64,000 bases of DNA from assembly GCA_019155205.2 (NCBI GenBank), contig JAHNZQ020003147.1, positions 1,275,293 through 1,339,292 on the forward strand, read 5' to 3'. Within the stretch, counting starts at the first letter, position 1, and each line of letters begins with the position of its first letter. The position numbers were made by a program, and so were the translations under genes. Shown one piece after another: positions 51,956-64,000 of the stretch. Below the pieces are notes generated by a model. The model was not told the DNA's origin. It saw nothing but the letters and a program-made list of their open reading frames with translations, and did not search any database. This DNA is from Gracilaria vermiculophylla. Its lineage: Eukaryota; Rhodophyta; Florideophyceae; Gracilariales; Gracilariaceae.

Positions 51956-52572
51956 GCACGCGCGCGCCCTGCGGATATCGCACCCGCCGCCGCCGCCACC
52001 CGCCGCGCGGCCTGCCGCGCGGCCGGCGGGGCGAGCAGCCGTCAACGGAGCGCGCGCTGCGCGCACAGCCGGGGCAGCAGGCGGCGTGTGCACCGAGCGG
52101 CGGCGTCCGGCGCGCGCCACGTGCGCGTAACACGTGGCACGGCGCGTGCGGCACGTGCGCACACCGCGCCGCCGCGCGCGCGCGCGCCCGAGATCAACGC
52201 GCTGCGCCCGTGGCTCGCCGAAAATGTTTTTTGCGCGCCACTGGCTCCGCCAGCGCGGCAGCGCCCGGCGCGCTGCCCGCCCGTCGCGCCCCCGCCCCAC
52301 CGCACAACTGCCCCAACCGACGCGCACCTGCTGCTCCTTTCCGCCGCCCACCCCCCGCCCCCCCAGCACCCCGCGCGCGCCGCCCGCTCGCGCGCCTGCC
52401 GTGCCCCTACAAATTCCCTCGTCTGCGCGTCGCGCGGCCCCCCCTCCCCTCCGCTCTGTCTCCGCTCCCCTCCGTCCCTCCCGCAACCGCTCTCTCTTGC
52501 TCGCTCCACCGTTTCCTTCCGTCCTCCGCTTCGCCCTCCTCTCTCGCTTCGCCGCCTCTATTCCGCCTCAAC

Positions 52573-54264
52573 ATGTGCGGAATCTTCGCAGTTCTCGGAA
52601 GCTCCCTCTCCCGGGAAGAGCTCGTCCAGCTCACCAGTAGCGCCACCAAAAAGCTCCAGCACCGCGGTCCCGACGACCTTCAGACCTTTGTCAGTCACGA
52701 CGGCTGGGCCGCCCTCGGCTTCGCGCGCCTCCAGATCAATGACCCCGAACACGGAGCTCAGCCCATGCACATCTCCGACGACACCGTATGGGCCGTTACC
52801 AACGGCGAGATCTACAACCACCGCCAACTCCGCACCTCAGAGCTCGACGGAGTAGCCCTCACATCCAACTCCGACTGTGAGGTCATTGCCCCCTTGTACG
52901 AGAAGTACGCCACCTCGCTCTATCCGCACGATGTCTCTCATCTCTACAATATCCTCAAGGGCGTCTTTGCCACCGTCGTGGTCGATCTCGCACGCAACCA
53001 GTTTGTCGCCGCCAGGGACCCCATTGGCGTGCGAGCCATGTATCTCGGTCGCTCCTCGGACGGCGCCGTGTGGATTGCATCAGAGGCCAAGGCTATCCTG
53101 GACCACTGCAACTTTGTCACCCCCTTCCTTCCGGGCTGTTACTATGCTGCCAAGCGCGGCCAAGAGAAACACTCTGACTTTGCTCGCTACTACAACCCGC
53201 TCTTCTACAACCCGGGCTGGTTGCCTACCGAACGCGTCAACCTCCAAAAGCTTCACGACTCTTTCAAAAACGCCTGTGTGCGTCGTCTCATGTCCGATGT
53301 CCCGGTTGGCGTCTTCATATCGGGAGGCCTGGACTCCTCTCTTGTCGCCAGCATCGTCAAGAAAGCGCTGCCTGCAGAGTATGTGTTCCACAGTTTTTCC
53401 TGTGGCCTCGAAGGCTCCCCTGACTTGCGCGCTGCGCAGAGAGTGGCCGACTTCTTGGGCACGGAGCATCACGTTCTTACTTTCACCGTCGAGGATGGCA
53501 TCAGAGCATTGGAGCAGGTAGTTTATCATTTGGAGACCTACGACATCACCACCATTCGGGCATCCACCCCGATGTTTTTGCTTTCAAAGCTTGTTAAGCA
53601 ATACGTCAAGGTCGTTTTGAGCGGTGAGGGGGCTGATGAGGTGTTTGGTGGCTATTTGTACTTCCACAATGCAGACTCGGAACAGGCGTTCTATGAGGAA
53701 ACCGTGCGCCGTGTCAAGCTTTTGTACACATCTGACGTTCTAAGGGGTGATCGATCCACCGCAGCCCAAAGTTTGGAGCTCAGAGTACCTTTCCTCGATC
53801 GGGACTTCTTGGACGTGGCCATGTGCTATTCTGCAAAGGACAAGCTCACCGACAAGGGCAAGCGCATTGAAAAGTGGGCGATTCGCCATGCTTTCTCTGA
53901 ACAGTTTTGCGGAGAGCAGTATTTGCCAGATGACATTCTCATGAGACCAAAGGAACAGTTCTCGGACGGCGTGGGCTACAACTGGATTGACGGGCTTAAG
54001 GATTACTGCGACGAGCAAGTGACGGACAAAATGATGAGAGAGGCGCCACAGGTCTTCAAACATGATCCTCCGTCGACAAAGGAAGCCTATTATTATCGTG
54101 TTCTGTTCGAGAAGACTTTTGGCAAGCACGAGGGCGCTCAAGGCTTACGAGAAGGTGTTCACAAATGGATTCCTCTTTGGTCAGACAGTGATGATCCAAG
54201 CGGACGTGCCCAAAAGTTCCACGCCGCTGCTTACGTGAAGACCATGAATGGCAATTCTCATTAA
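52573..54264 (+). CDS. ASN: Asparagine synthetase (glutamine-hydrolysing)
   Basis: The start is fixed by the catalytic Cys: MCGIFAVLGSS begins at 52573, and Cys2 is the N-terminal nucleophile after Met removal. Upstream open frame is leader sequence. The product has 563 residues. The class II glutaminase domain carries LQHRGPDDLQTF and WAVTNGEIYNHRQLR. The synthetase domain carries the PP-loop SGGLDSSLVASI, STPMFLLSKLVKQ, and SGEGADEVFGGYLYFHNA, then SLELRVPFLDRDFLDVAM and RPKEQFSDGVGYNWID. It transfers glutamine nitrogen to aspartate with ATP in the cytosol. Length and all motifs fit the eukaryotic/plant AsnB type. The leader is C/T-rich and lies next to a minisatellite field. Confidence 0.96.
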   Translation: MCGIFAVLGSSLSREELVQLTSSATKKLQHRGPDDLQTFVSHDGWAALGFARLQINDPEHGAQPMHISDDTVWAVTNGEIYNHRQLRTSELDGVALTSNSDCEVIAPLYEKYATSLYPHDVSHLYNILKGVFATVVVDLARNQFVAARDPIGVRAMYLGRSSDGAVWIASEAKAILDHCNFVTPFLPGCYYAAKRGQEKHSDFARYYNPLFYNPGWLPTERVNLQKLHDSFKNACVRRLMSDVPVGVFISGGLDSSLVASIVKKALPAEYVFHSFSCGLEGSPDLRAAQRVADFLGTEHHVLTFTVEDGIRALEQVVYHLETYDITTIRASTPMFLLSKLVKQYVKVVLSGEGADEVFGGYLYFHNADSEQAFYEETVRRVKLLYTSDVLRGDRSTAAQSLELRVPFLDRDFLDVAMCYSAKDKLTDKGKRIEKWAIRHAFSEQFCGEQYLPDDILMRPKEQFSDGVGYNWIDGLKDYCDEQVTDKMMREAPQVFKHDPPSTKEAYYYRVLFEKTFGKHEGAQGLREGVHKWIPLWSDSDDPSGRAQKFHAAAYVKTMNGNSH

Positions 54265-55795
54265 CTATCAACGCTGAATCAGTGTTTGTGTTTTCGACAT
54301 ATAAAAATCTCGGGCAGTGTTATCTATCTGTACATTTGTCCGTAGCCTTCCCTACATGGGTGGCATTCCGCACAAGAGTACTTAATTCGTTGGAAACCTT
54401 CTCTCACAACTTTTGTAGATTTCAGGTCCACATCTACAGGCCTTTGTGTCGGCAGCAAGAGCAGAGCGCTCCAAGGAAACCTCGATATGCATCGGGACCA
54501 TTTATTTCTCGCCGGAGTTCATCACCAGTGTGAGAGGGCGTGGCAGCCTATGTTGCCAGCGTCACTAAGCACACAGTTTTTTTCCGCGTCCTCTCATGCG
54601 GCCATTGTTCTCGCTTGAAACTCTGAACCGGGGGTATCCTTATAGTTTCAGTTACATGTCGAGACGGGCATGATTTTCAAGACGCGCAGTATCGATTTAC
54701 GTGCTGCACATTCCTTCTTACCTCAGTTCAGAACCAGGGCTCTTTGTTTTCATCGCAAATTGACAGGTGTTGTGAAGATATTGCTTCTCGAGCACAATTA
54801 CCAAATTCCAAACGCATCATTGCTACCACACTGAGTATCCTCCTGAGTTTAATTGTTCACGTCTGTCAATTGCATGGTAATGCCCGCAGTTCTTTTTCTT
54901 GAGTATGACATCACACCCATGAGAGTACGGCAAAGATGTTGTCACATCTTTGTGAAGAGCGCAGTCAAACGCAATTCTCCTCTGGTTAGCAGAGAAGTTA
55001 TACAGTATATTGTAAAATAATTAATGGTCCTACAGTATGAAAGCTGTGTTTTTCTTGTCAAACTGCAGTGTTTTGTGGTCGTGGTGACATATCCATTGTA
55101 CCATGCTTGACTGCTCTATCAGCTCTTGGTATATCACCGGATTTTTACAATCTCTATCATCATTGTTTCTATGCTCACCTCTTTCCAACATCAAACCGAT
55201 CATTGGAGCTTGGGTTCAATATGATTCGTTTGAACAAGTTCGGGCCCTATTTTTTTTGTTTAATGTCGTGATCGGTGAGAATCGCGAGCTTGTTTCCGTT
55301 CGGTGCCGAGGGCCCAATAACCTCTAGCTAGAGAAATGCGGGCAATTCAAACTATTTTCGAGATGATTATCAAATGGTCACTTTTGTAGACGGCCGGTCG
55401 CTGTTGTCGATGGCGTCAACTGCCTTGCCCCGAGCAGCACACTTCTGGCGCAACTGTCACCAACTATTTCAAGAGCGTCCCACTGACGACTCAGAACGTC
55501 CGAGTGCTATTGCTTCGCACAGTATCCTCGCATGACATTGGCGTCAGTACACGGAGGCATCCTCGTTTGCTCAGTGCCAAGAGCAGACCAGCTTTCCGTG
55601 CTTCTCACGGGGCCACACTGGTCCTTTCTAACAAGACTTGCAATATCCATAACATAAATGCTTCAACTCGACGTTTTGACCGTCTATGAGCATTTTGGCA
55701 CGTCCCTAGCGTCGGTTGCCATCCATGAAGCTTCAAGGTGACACGGATTAGCTTCTGTTCTAGACTCGGTCCCGAAAACGCTCGGACGTTCAATT
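54265..55795. other. AT-rich intergenic DNA, no supported gene
   Basis: About 1.5 kb with frequent stops in all frames. Frames of 60-83 codons have no motif. No repeat or RNA structure was recognised. It contains the 3' end of asparagine synthetase and the promoter of the next gene. Confidence 0.55.
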
Positions 55796-58261
55796 ATGCC
55801 GTCTATCGTTACCTTTTTGTTGCTCTGCGCACTGGTGACGAGCGGTAGGACGGAAAGTCTTTCGAATTCCCATCTTCAGTCAAGGCGTGCTGCGTTTTCG
55901 TCACCGTCTGGGGATGGATTCGGACTGTCTCCACAGTCTGCCCTTCCCGGACATGTAAAACCACAATCCTCTTCATCTGTCGAGAGATTAACGTTAATGG
56001 ATGTTAACGTACCTGAGCTCTCTGCCTTGTCATCTGATGAAGATGAACGGGAAGGAGAAATGAACCTTGCTGGACCGTCAACTCCAAATATGCGCCCCAA
56101 ATCTATGGGAGAATCTTCTATCGATGCACCCACAAAACCCACGACGACGCCAGAACCCAATGAAGCTCTCTCAACCTCTCTTGATTTTAACGGTCTCAAT
56201 GCGGAAGGCTTACCAACTCCCACTCCACAAGCATCTCAATCGGAGAGCAGAGCACCTCCCGGAATTCATTTTCGAAGGTTCAATTCCGACGGTTCTCTCG
56301 CCACCGATTCTGCGTCTCAAACGAAAACACCGGAGCCAATCCCCGATCCATTGGGCGACTTTATTGCGAGTTTAGAAGAAGAGACTCCTTCAAAGACTCA
56401 GGAACCCGAAATGGATGGCGTTCCGGAGTCCAGCGAAACAAGCGAAGAAGAGGCACCTTCAGCAATTGTCATGGACAAAGACCCTTTTGTTGGTCCTGTT
56501 CCTGAGTCTTCTCCGTTAGTGAGCCCTTCTCCTGAAATATTGGAAATTGATGCGGAAGAAATTGCCCTCGCCACCGAAAGCGATATTCAGCGTCCTGATG
56601 AATCTAACCCACGAGCATCGGTTTTTGTTTCTGGGCCTGTCACTTCGTCCGTAACTTGGAACAAGGGAGAGCCTCCAGTGTTTTCCTTTTCAACATCCAA
56701 TGACAATGAAGCGGACAAGGGGAAAAGCGATGAATTGGACGAGGGACAAAGTGATGAAAAAGAAGCGGACGAAGAAAAAAGCGATGAAAGCGATGACAAT
56801 ATATCCGATACTGGAGAAGAAGCTACAGTAGATGAAGTAGAGTCCACAACTGAATTTGGCATCGAACCCTCGTCTGAGCCTGAAATTGATGTTGAGGGTA
56901 AAAGAACCAACGCCATGGGATGGCTGCTGCCTAAAAGCCCAGGGCGCCCAAAGCCCTCAGATACGAATCCACCTCCATCGCCAACCAGCACTCAAACGCC
57001 GACCATTGTCATTGATTTCCCGATGAACCCAATGGATACCATTCCAATTCAAGATGCTGGGAATGCAGATGGGTCTCCTTCAAGTACTGACATGACCAGT
57101 AGCGATGCGAATGGGCAGAAGGGACGAGGGCCATTTGATGTCGTTGCTCCAGAGAATTTTTCTTCTTTTCCGAAACCGCCAAACACTGAAGAAGAAGGAA
57201 CCGACTGGAATTTTTCCGGGGAAGACACCACAGAGGATTTCATAGAAGCTTCGCCAGTAGCAGTGTTTTCAGATTTCTTTGATGTTTCTTCCATTTTGGG
57301 AGATCACAAAGGCTCCACGGATCCCGAATTTTCCGCAGAACCAGAAGCATCTGAAGAATCTCCTCTACCATCAGAGGAACCTGATTTGATATCAATTGCT
57401 CTTGTTGTAAGGCATCCACCGTCTTTTGGGCCGGAAGAGTTAGCGGAAGAGATTCGCTTGAATTCAAACGAGTTCATCGTGCCAGAGGAATGGGAAATAG
57501 TCAGCGTATTTCAGCTCTCACAGTTGTCAAAGTTTGCCTCGGATGATGTGGACCAGACGGATCCTCAGAAGAATGCACCCGAAGATGGCCATATTGCTTT
57601 CGAGCTTGTCATGGAAGCTAGATGCGCAGCAGAAGTAGACTGCGTCGCGAAGCTTGAGGAAAACAAAAAATTCATTCGAGATGGTAACATGGATCAGACG
57701 CTCGCCGCTCACGACTTCAGCCGCGTTTCAGTATTTCTGGAAGGAGAGATGACCGAACGGACAAACCCATTGTCAGCAGTAGCAACTCCTGGTCTTGGAG
57801 TTGGCTTGATTGCTGGAATTGCCGTGGGTGGAATCGCGATAATTTCTCTTGTGGTACTTTTAGCAGTCGTTGCAGCCAATATGAGGAGCAGGTCACAAGC
57901 AAACGCCTCGTCGGGATATGACTCAGAGCTAGAGTTTGAAGATGACGTTGGTCCAGACCAAGAATTCCCATTGGAACAGGGGTCGTTTATGATCAGCAAT
58001 TTTGGAGGGACACCTCGAAACTCAAATGCAATGATTCCTTGGTTGAACGACTCATCATCAGGATCTGGGCATGGTTCTGGACATGGTAGAAATGCGCGAT
58101 CTTTTATTTCGGTTGATTCAATGACACCAAATGATCCTAACAGAATGTCGCAGTACCGATTCGATGAGACAAAGTCTTCAGTGTCAGGATCTGAATCGGG
58201 TGAAGTCGTGCAAGTCGTAGGACCTGAGGAGAGCGGCAGCACAGTTTACGCCGTGCAATAA
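55796..58261 (+). CDS. Type I membrane protein with acidic Ser/Thr-rich ectodomain
   Basis: An 821-residue single-exon gene. A signal peptide is visible (PSIVTFLLLCALVTSGRTES, cleavage near 19). Residues 30-525 are Ser/Pro/Thr/Glu/Asp-rich, with an acidic repeat (DKGKSDELDEGQSDEKEADE near 305-325), probably extended and O-glycosylated. Residues 530-650 look folded: LISIALVVRHPPSFGPEELA, FELVMEARCAAEVDCVAKLE with two Cys, and FSRVSVFLEGEM. A single transmembrane helix (GVGLIAGIAVGGIAIISLVV) lies at about 668-695. The 120-residue cytosolic tail is acidic and Ser-rich. I recognise no family; the layout is that of a cell-surface or extracellular-matrix receptor. Convergent or paired neighbours give no clue. 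Confidence 0.7.
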   Translation: MPSIVTFLLLCALVTSGRTESLSNSHLQSRRAAFSSPSGDGFGLSPQSALPGHVKPQSSSSVERLTLMDVNVPELSALSSDEDEREGEMNLAGPSTPNMRPKSMGESSIDAPTKPTTTPEPNEALSTSLDFNGLNAEGLPTPTPQASQSESRAPPGIHFRRFNSDGSLATDSASQTKTPEPIPDPLGDFIASLEEETPSKTQEPEMDGVPESSETSEEEAPSAIVMDKDPFVGPVPESSPLVSPSPEILEIDAEEIALATESDIQRPDESNPRASVFVSGPVTSSVTWNKGEPPVFSFSTSNDNEADKGKSDELDEGQSDEKEADEEKSDESDDNISDTGEEATVDEVESTTEFGIEPSSEPEIDVEGKRTNAMGWLLPKSPGRPKPSDTNPPPSPTSTQTPTIVIDFPMNPMDTIPIQDAGNADGSPSSTDMTSSDANGQKGRGPFDVVAPENFSSFPKPPNTEEEGTDWNFSGEDTTEDFIEASPVAVFSDFFDVSSILGDHKGSTDPEFSAEPEASEESPLPSEEPDLISIALVVRHPPSFGPEELAEEIRLNSNEFIVPEEWEIVSVFQLSQLSKFASDDVDQTDPQKNAPEDGHIAFELVMEARCAAEVDCVAKLEENKKFIRDGNMDQTLAAHDFSRVSVFLEGEMTERTNPLSAVATPGLGVGLIAGIAVGGIAIISLVVLLAVVAANMRSRSQANASSGYDSELEFEDDVGPDQEFPLEQGSFMISNFGGTPRNSNAMIPWLNDSSSGSGHGSGHGRNARSFISVDSMTPNDPNRMSQYRFDETKSSVSGSESGEVVQVVGPEESGSTVYAVQ

Positions 58262-60440
<2,179 letters not shown>

Positions 60441-60565
60441 TCCATAAAAACTTGGCTTTTCTCTCATTATGAGCGACATAGCTTAAACATGAATTTCAGT
60501 GATGGGTTTTTTTTTCAGCAACCGAGTTCTGTTTTAGTAATATGGTAGTATCCGCAAAACACTAG

Positions 60566-62659
60566 TCACCATGACCTCGACAGGGAGGTTTTTCGCAAAA
60601 GACTCTCACTGTACAGGTACATGAACAAAAGTGTGGCTATAACGAGAAGTACTGTAAAGAAACTGAAATCAGAATCAAGGAAATCGAATTTCCCAATGGG
60701 ATGAACCTGCGTAAGAAGTAAATCTAACCCTGCTGAGATGATGTGGCTCGAACTCTCTCTTGACACATCAGGTGCGCAAGACAACGACCGTATTCCATGC
60801 GGTAGGATTCCATCCTCAACATAGATGCTATCATGGGAGAGGGATTGTAACGAGAGGGACGGAGAATATCTCCTCAAATACTCAGACGCGTAGGCCAGGT
60901 TCATCTCTTTCGGTCGTCGCGCATCAAGCGTAGATTTTGAGACAAGCGCACTTTGTCCCGAGTCTAATAAGAACAGGACTGATTGTTCTGTGACGCCCAT
61001 TTTGGTCTTAGTCACGATCATTTGTACAGGTACATCTGTCAAGACCATACTTGATCGTACAACATAAGGGTGATTTGCAGGACTGCGCAACAGATTTTCA
61101 ATGTTCGTCGAACAAGTTAGATTTGAAGCGTGCAGTTCAGATCGCCATTTCCGGTGATATCCAGTCAAGCGTAAAAAGGAATTCCATCGCGTGAACAGCA
61201 TATCTCGTAGACGTTTTTGCACCCAAAACATATGATGCCCAGGCTGTTGATACATATCGACGATGTGAATCTCGTTAGTCAACAGCTCCATATTCCAAGT
61301 TAAATACAAAAACCAATTCTCTCCTTTTATTCCTGAAGATATTGGTGCTGACTTCGGGTGTTCAACTACTTCATAAGTTTGTCCAGAGTGACCGTCTAGT
61401 AGTGTGGCATACGTGCTCTCCTTAGTTTCATCGAAAGAGATAACAAGGAGAATGTTTTGATTTGTATATTTGAATAGCACTCTTCGATCTCCTGTTAATC
61501 GAATAGGAGGGGGCCTCAACGTATTTTCAAATGGATGTCTTTCGTCAGAGATGACATTGAATATCTTTGAACCCGTGGCGACATCAATTTTCCATGCAAC
61601 TGATTGCGCAGTGAATGCAAGCAGCTCACATCCCCCTCGCTCAAAATGAATTTCCGTGATCTCCTCCTCACCCAAATTGCAACTGCCGGTTGAAACAACT
61701 TCTTTACGACCTTTGGCGTCAATCATATGAACGCATACATGTGCTTGACACTGTCTACACATCGCCGCTCGTCGCACGATGAAGTCCTCGTATGTCTTGT
61801 GGAGAAGTTGTTTCCCCGTGTATGCGTTCAATGCCATTATTGTTGAGTGTTTTCCCTCAACACAAACAATGACTGCACCTTCTGCATGACCATGAATAAG
61901 TCGGCATTTGCCGCTAATATGTACTTTCCATATCAATTTACCTTTTTTGGCACCATCGAGTCCTGCAATAAAACCAAGTTCTGATAAAAGCACTACCGTA
62001 GGAAACGTCTTGAACGGATATAAAGCAACATCTATGGAATGAGCGATGCCTTCCTCAAGATGCCAGAGAATTTTGCCATTTTTCATGGCTTCAAGTCGAC
62101 CATCAGCTTCCGAGCTGAGGATCGCGTCATAGACTTGCCAGGATTTCCTATCGACGAAGTGGCTTTCAAGAGTTTCCACGGATGATTGGGATGCCAAAAT
62201 TCCTTCCGCAAGGGATGCGTGAAGCCCGTTCACGACATTAACCCGTACAAGTTCTTCAGAATCACAAGGACGATATGTGACTAAGTTACCGTTCAAATCA
62301 TGCAGTTCGCATGAATTTAGTTCTAACAAAACAGATCCGTTTGCATGGCATGCACGTATTCTGCTGTCTGAAAACTGAGCCACAACAATTTCACCGTTCG
62401 AGGCAACGGCAGTGGGATGAACCGCATTCGGGGAGATTGGATAGGGAAGCCGCCACAGGACTGAGCCGTCTTTGATGCTTAAAGATGCAATCGTTGATCT
62501 GGCTGTAAGAACGAGCACTTCCGATTGATTATTGGTCGTGGCTGGAATCGATGTCCACACAACTTTGCCGAGGCCCTTTCGGAACCATGCTGAAGACTGG
62601 ACCAGGATCGCGAGGTTCAGTATATAGAAGGCACATAGAACAAACAGAATTGAATTCAT
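60566..62659 (-). CDS. EMC1: ER membrane protein complex subunit 1
   Basis: A 697-residue single-exon gene. An N-terminal signal sequence (NSILFVLCAFYILNLAILVQ) leads into a beta-propeller lumenal region with PQQ-like repeats (VLVLTARSTIASLSIKDGSV, IMALNAYTGKQLLHKTYEDF). The C-terminal EMC1 domain is diagnostic: GENWFLYLTWNMELLTNEIH, STLDARRPKEMNLAYASEYL, YSPSLSLQSLSHDSIYVEDG, and the end IISAGLDLLLTQVHPIGKFD before a single TM (FSFFTVLLVIATLLFMYLYS) and a short tail. EMC inserts tail-anchored and multipass proteins into the ER membrane; EMC1 spans lumen and membrane. It is somewhat shorter than human (about 990) and yeast (760) forms, mainly in the second propeller. Weak conservation outside the C-terminus is usual. 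Confidence 0.9.
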   Translation of the reverse strand: MNSILFVLCAFYILNLAILVQSSAWFRKGLGKVVWTSIPATTNNQSEVLVLTARSTIASLSIKDGSVLWRLPYPISPNAVHPTAVASNGEIVVAQFSDSRIRACHANGSVLLELNSCELHDLNGNLVTYRPCDSEELVRVNVVNGLHASLAEGILASQSSVETLESHFVDRKSWQVYDAILSSEADGRLEAMKNGKILWHLEEGIAHSIDVALYPFKTFPTVVLLSELGFIAGLDGAKKGKLIWKVHISGKCRLIHGHAEGAVIVCVEGKHSTIMALNAYTGKQLLHKTYEDFIVRRAAMCRQCQAHVCVHMIDAKGRKEVVSTGSCNLGEEEITEIHFERGGCELLAFTAQSVAWKIDVATGSKIFNVISDERHPFENTLRPPPIRLTGDRRVLFKYTNQNILLVISFDETKESTYATLLDGHSGQTYEVVEHPKSAPISSGIKGENWFLYLTWNMELLTNEIHIVDMYQQPGHHMFWVQKRLRDMLFTRWNSFLRLTGYHRKWRSELHASNLTCSTNIENLLRSPANHPYVVRSSMVLTDVPVQMIVTKTKMGVTEQSVLFLLDSGQSALVSKSTLDARRPKEMNLAYASEYLRRYSPSLSLQSLSHDSIYVEDGILPHGIRSLSCAPDVSRESSSHIISAGLDLLLTQVHPIGKFDFLDSDFSFFTVLLVIATLLFMYLYSESLLRKTSLSRSW

Positions 62660-63601
62660 ATCTGACTTTTGCAGAACTCGAGGAAATCTGTTTCGTTATG
62701 CTGATTGCGGTATCTCTTGACGTATCGATTGTGCTGAGACTGTGAGCCATCACCGTGACGTCGGGGACATGAATAAAACACTGATGTCAGCGGAAATGGG
62801 TATCTGGGGTGACAGAGAACTTGAACTATGGGTTGTTGCGGGAACGATTCGAAGTAATGACTGGCCTAAGGTATCTTTCCGCATCAGTGCTGCGAATCCA
62901 ATCTCAGTACAGGAGTAATGTAGTTCAGGTGATAGAAATGTTCTTCACGATTTTGCGAGTCCTGCAGAATCATTTGTACGGTTTGATGCGATTCACTAGG
63001 ATTTGCATCTTTGCATGCGAGGAAGTCCGAGCCGAAGAGACGGTGGCTTACGCTGCGGTGGAGTAGCAGCGCTACCAAAGAAAGTAGACTTATCATATAG
63101 ACCAGTGTTGGCACCAGTGCACTTCAGGCTGGCAGCAGTGCAATTCATATTTACATGAGAAGCACCTGTGCAACAAGGCAGTGCTCGGTGCGCAGAGGCC
63201 GTACGAGGCTCTCACAGTGCTCGTTTCGTACTGTGGGAAGGGCTACAAAGCACAGCAGGCGTGCGTGGCCGCCCTATTGTACTGGATGCCCACAGCCGCC
63301 ATAACCTTAACGACCGCAACTCCTTCGTCCACATCTCGACGTGCTGCGAGTGCAAGCGGGCATTCAACGCGAGGACAAGCGGACATTCAACGCGGCTGTA
63401 TAAAATTCTCCGTCTTCGCAGGTGGGCGTCGCTCTGCTCCCGTGAGCGTGGGGAACGGTGTTTGTTCCCTCGTGAACTCTGAGCGCGGCGCATTTATGCA
63501 CACATCCCGAAGCTGTTGACGGTGTCAGGCATATCGTCGTACAACAATTTTCAAGTGTTTTTCTCAATGTCATGCTCGCACTCGGGTAGCCCGTGACCAA
63601 A
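62660..63601. promoter_or_regulatory. Divergent region between EMC1 and a right-edge gene
   Basis: 942 bp between head-to-head starts. GTGACGTC at 62756-62763 is a near-CRE element. Frames of up to 112 codons occur on both strands without motifs. A short CAGTGC motif repeats near 63110-63190. No gene is supported. Confidence 0.45.
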
Positions 63602-64000
63602 ATGCATTTTGCCTTCGCGGCGTTGTCCAGTGACCAGCGCATTCATCGCATTTGTCTTCGTCTCGCTCAATGGCTTGGCGGCCTTTCTTTATCCACTGTC
63701 GCCATTTTCTTTCTTCTATTCATTATTACCATTATTCTCCGTCGCAAAGGTTACGGCGTTCTCCTCAGGTTCTTTACCATAATACTCTATGCACGTCCTG
63801 GGGCTCGTCGGTTTCCTCATGGGTGTGAGGTGCGTATAACTACTCGCTTCATTGGTTTCCTTATCAGCGGTTGCAGGGGGCCATGGTTGGACGTGTCTGC
63901 GGAGCGTTTTTATATGCGAATGCGTCCTTCACTTCGTCCGACCCCTCGTCTTAGTCGCCGCTGGATTGCCCTCTTCAAGTTTTTCTCTCTCGGTGTAGCT
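63602..64000 (+). CDS. Partial membrane protein, open to the right edge
   Basis: ATG at 63602 (context ACCAAAATGC) is the first ATG after an in-frame TAG 12 bases before it. The frame then stays open for 133 codons to the last base of the window. It encodes MHFAFAALSSDQRIHRICLR, then a hydrophobic helix (LSLSTVAIFFLLFIITIILR, about residues 31-50), then a basic Arg/Phe-rich segment with alternating residues (CEVRITTRFIGFLISG and ERFYMRMRPSLRPTPRLSRR). One N-terminal helix followed by such beta-like basic sequence is seen at the start of bridge-like lipid-transfer proteins, but the visible part is too short to claim this. A stop-free frame of this length in DNA of balanced composition suggests a real gene. 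Confidence 0.55.
   Translation, partial: MHFAFAALSSDQRIHRICLRLAQWLGGLSLSTVAIFFLLFIITIILRRKGYGVLLRFFTIILYARPGARRFPHGCEVRITTRFIGFLISGCRGPWLDVSAERFYMRMRPSLRPTPRLSRRWIALFKFFSLGVA

Larger units (their letters stand above)
51072..52572. other. GC-rich intergenic block with minisatellites and a C/T-rich leader
   Basis: About 1.5 kb of very GC-rich DNA between channel copy B and asparagine synthetase. Its middle holds compound minisatellites (51635-51955). From 52320 to 52570 the plus strand is C/T-rich (CCCTCCGTCCCTCCCGC and similar), a likely 5' leader or initiator region for asparagine synthetase. Long frames on both strands are composition artefacts. No TATA box is seen. Confidence 0.65.

Noticed and set aside
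50589..52572. Long frames over the GC-rich block, including an N-terminal extension of asparagine synthetase
   Set aside because: The extension encodes minisatellite sequence, and the enzyme needs Cys at position 2, which fixes the start at 52573.

Overview
The window is nuclear DNA of a photosynthetic eukaryote. Short spliceosomal introns (about 50-110 bp, GT-AG, mostly one per gene and early in the gene) interrupt otherwise compact, mainly single-exon genes. Eukaryote-only machinery is abundant: cohesin loader SCC2, Mediator MED4, PRP31, ISWI, NOC2, EMC1, RPL30, an SDS22-type phosphatase regulator and a complex I subunit. A plastid is implied by glutamate-1-semialdehyde aminotransferase (C5 tetrapyrrole route) and diaminopimelate decarboxylase (plastid lysine route), both with transit-peptide-like N-termini. 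Taken together I infer an alga, most likely a mesophilic red alga. The lineage is an inference; no ribosomal RNA or plastid marker is present to settle it.

Layout. 1-2.4 kb: a partial secreted-protein start at the left edge, a 14-bp minisatellite with a 100-N gap, and a spliced FAD amine oxidase-like gene. 4.9-11.4 kb: SCC2 convergent with a spliced SERF gene. 12.8-18 kb: a very GC-rich block with a four-pass membrane protein, a GATA factor and a Ser/Pro-rich protein. 19-22.7 kb: MED4, PRP31 and a 2-oxoglutarate oxygenase. 22.7-28.1 kb: AT-rich and gene-poor, with a decayed WD40 (DCAF4-like) piece and one orphan gene. 28.1-35 kb: SDS22, NOC2, RPL30 and an NDUFB3-like gene. 35.4-46.6 kb: BTB-BACK protein, ChaC cyclotransferase, ISWI, a GT2 glycosyltransferase, GSA aminotransferase and a small membrane protein. 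46.8-51.1 kb: two divergent paralogues with the topology and signature motifs of DEG/ENaC/ASIC sodium channels. 51.1-52.6 kb: a second minisatellite field. 52.6-64 kb: asparagine synthetase, a type I membrane protein, diaminopimelate decarboxylase, EMC1, and an open frame running off the right edge.

The genes do not form an operon or pathway cluster. They are mostly housekeeping genes in head-to-head and tail-to-tail pairs with 95-270 bp convergent gaps. Base composition alternates sharply between very GC-rich blocks (0-2, 10-18, 34.3-39 and 51-52.6 kb) and AT-rich intergenic stretches (22.7-28, 54.3-55.8 kb). The most unusual content is the DEG/ENaC-like pair, a family known mainly from animals. 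Start codons given are ATG; exon junctions were read by eye from GT-AG signals that restore frame and family sequence.
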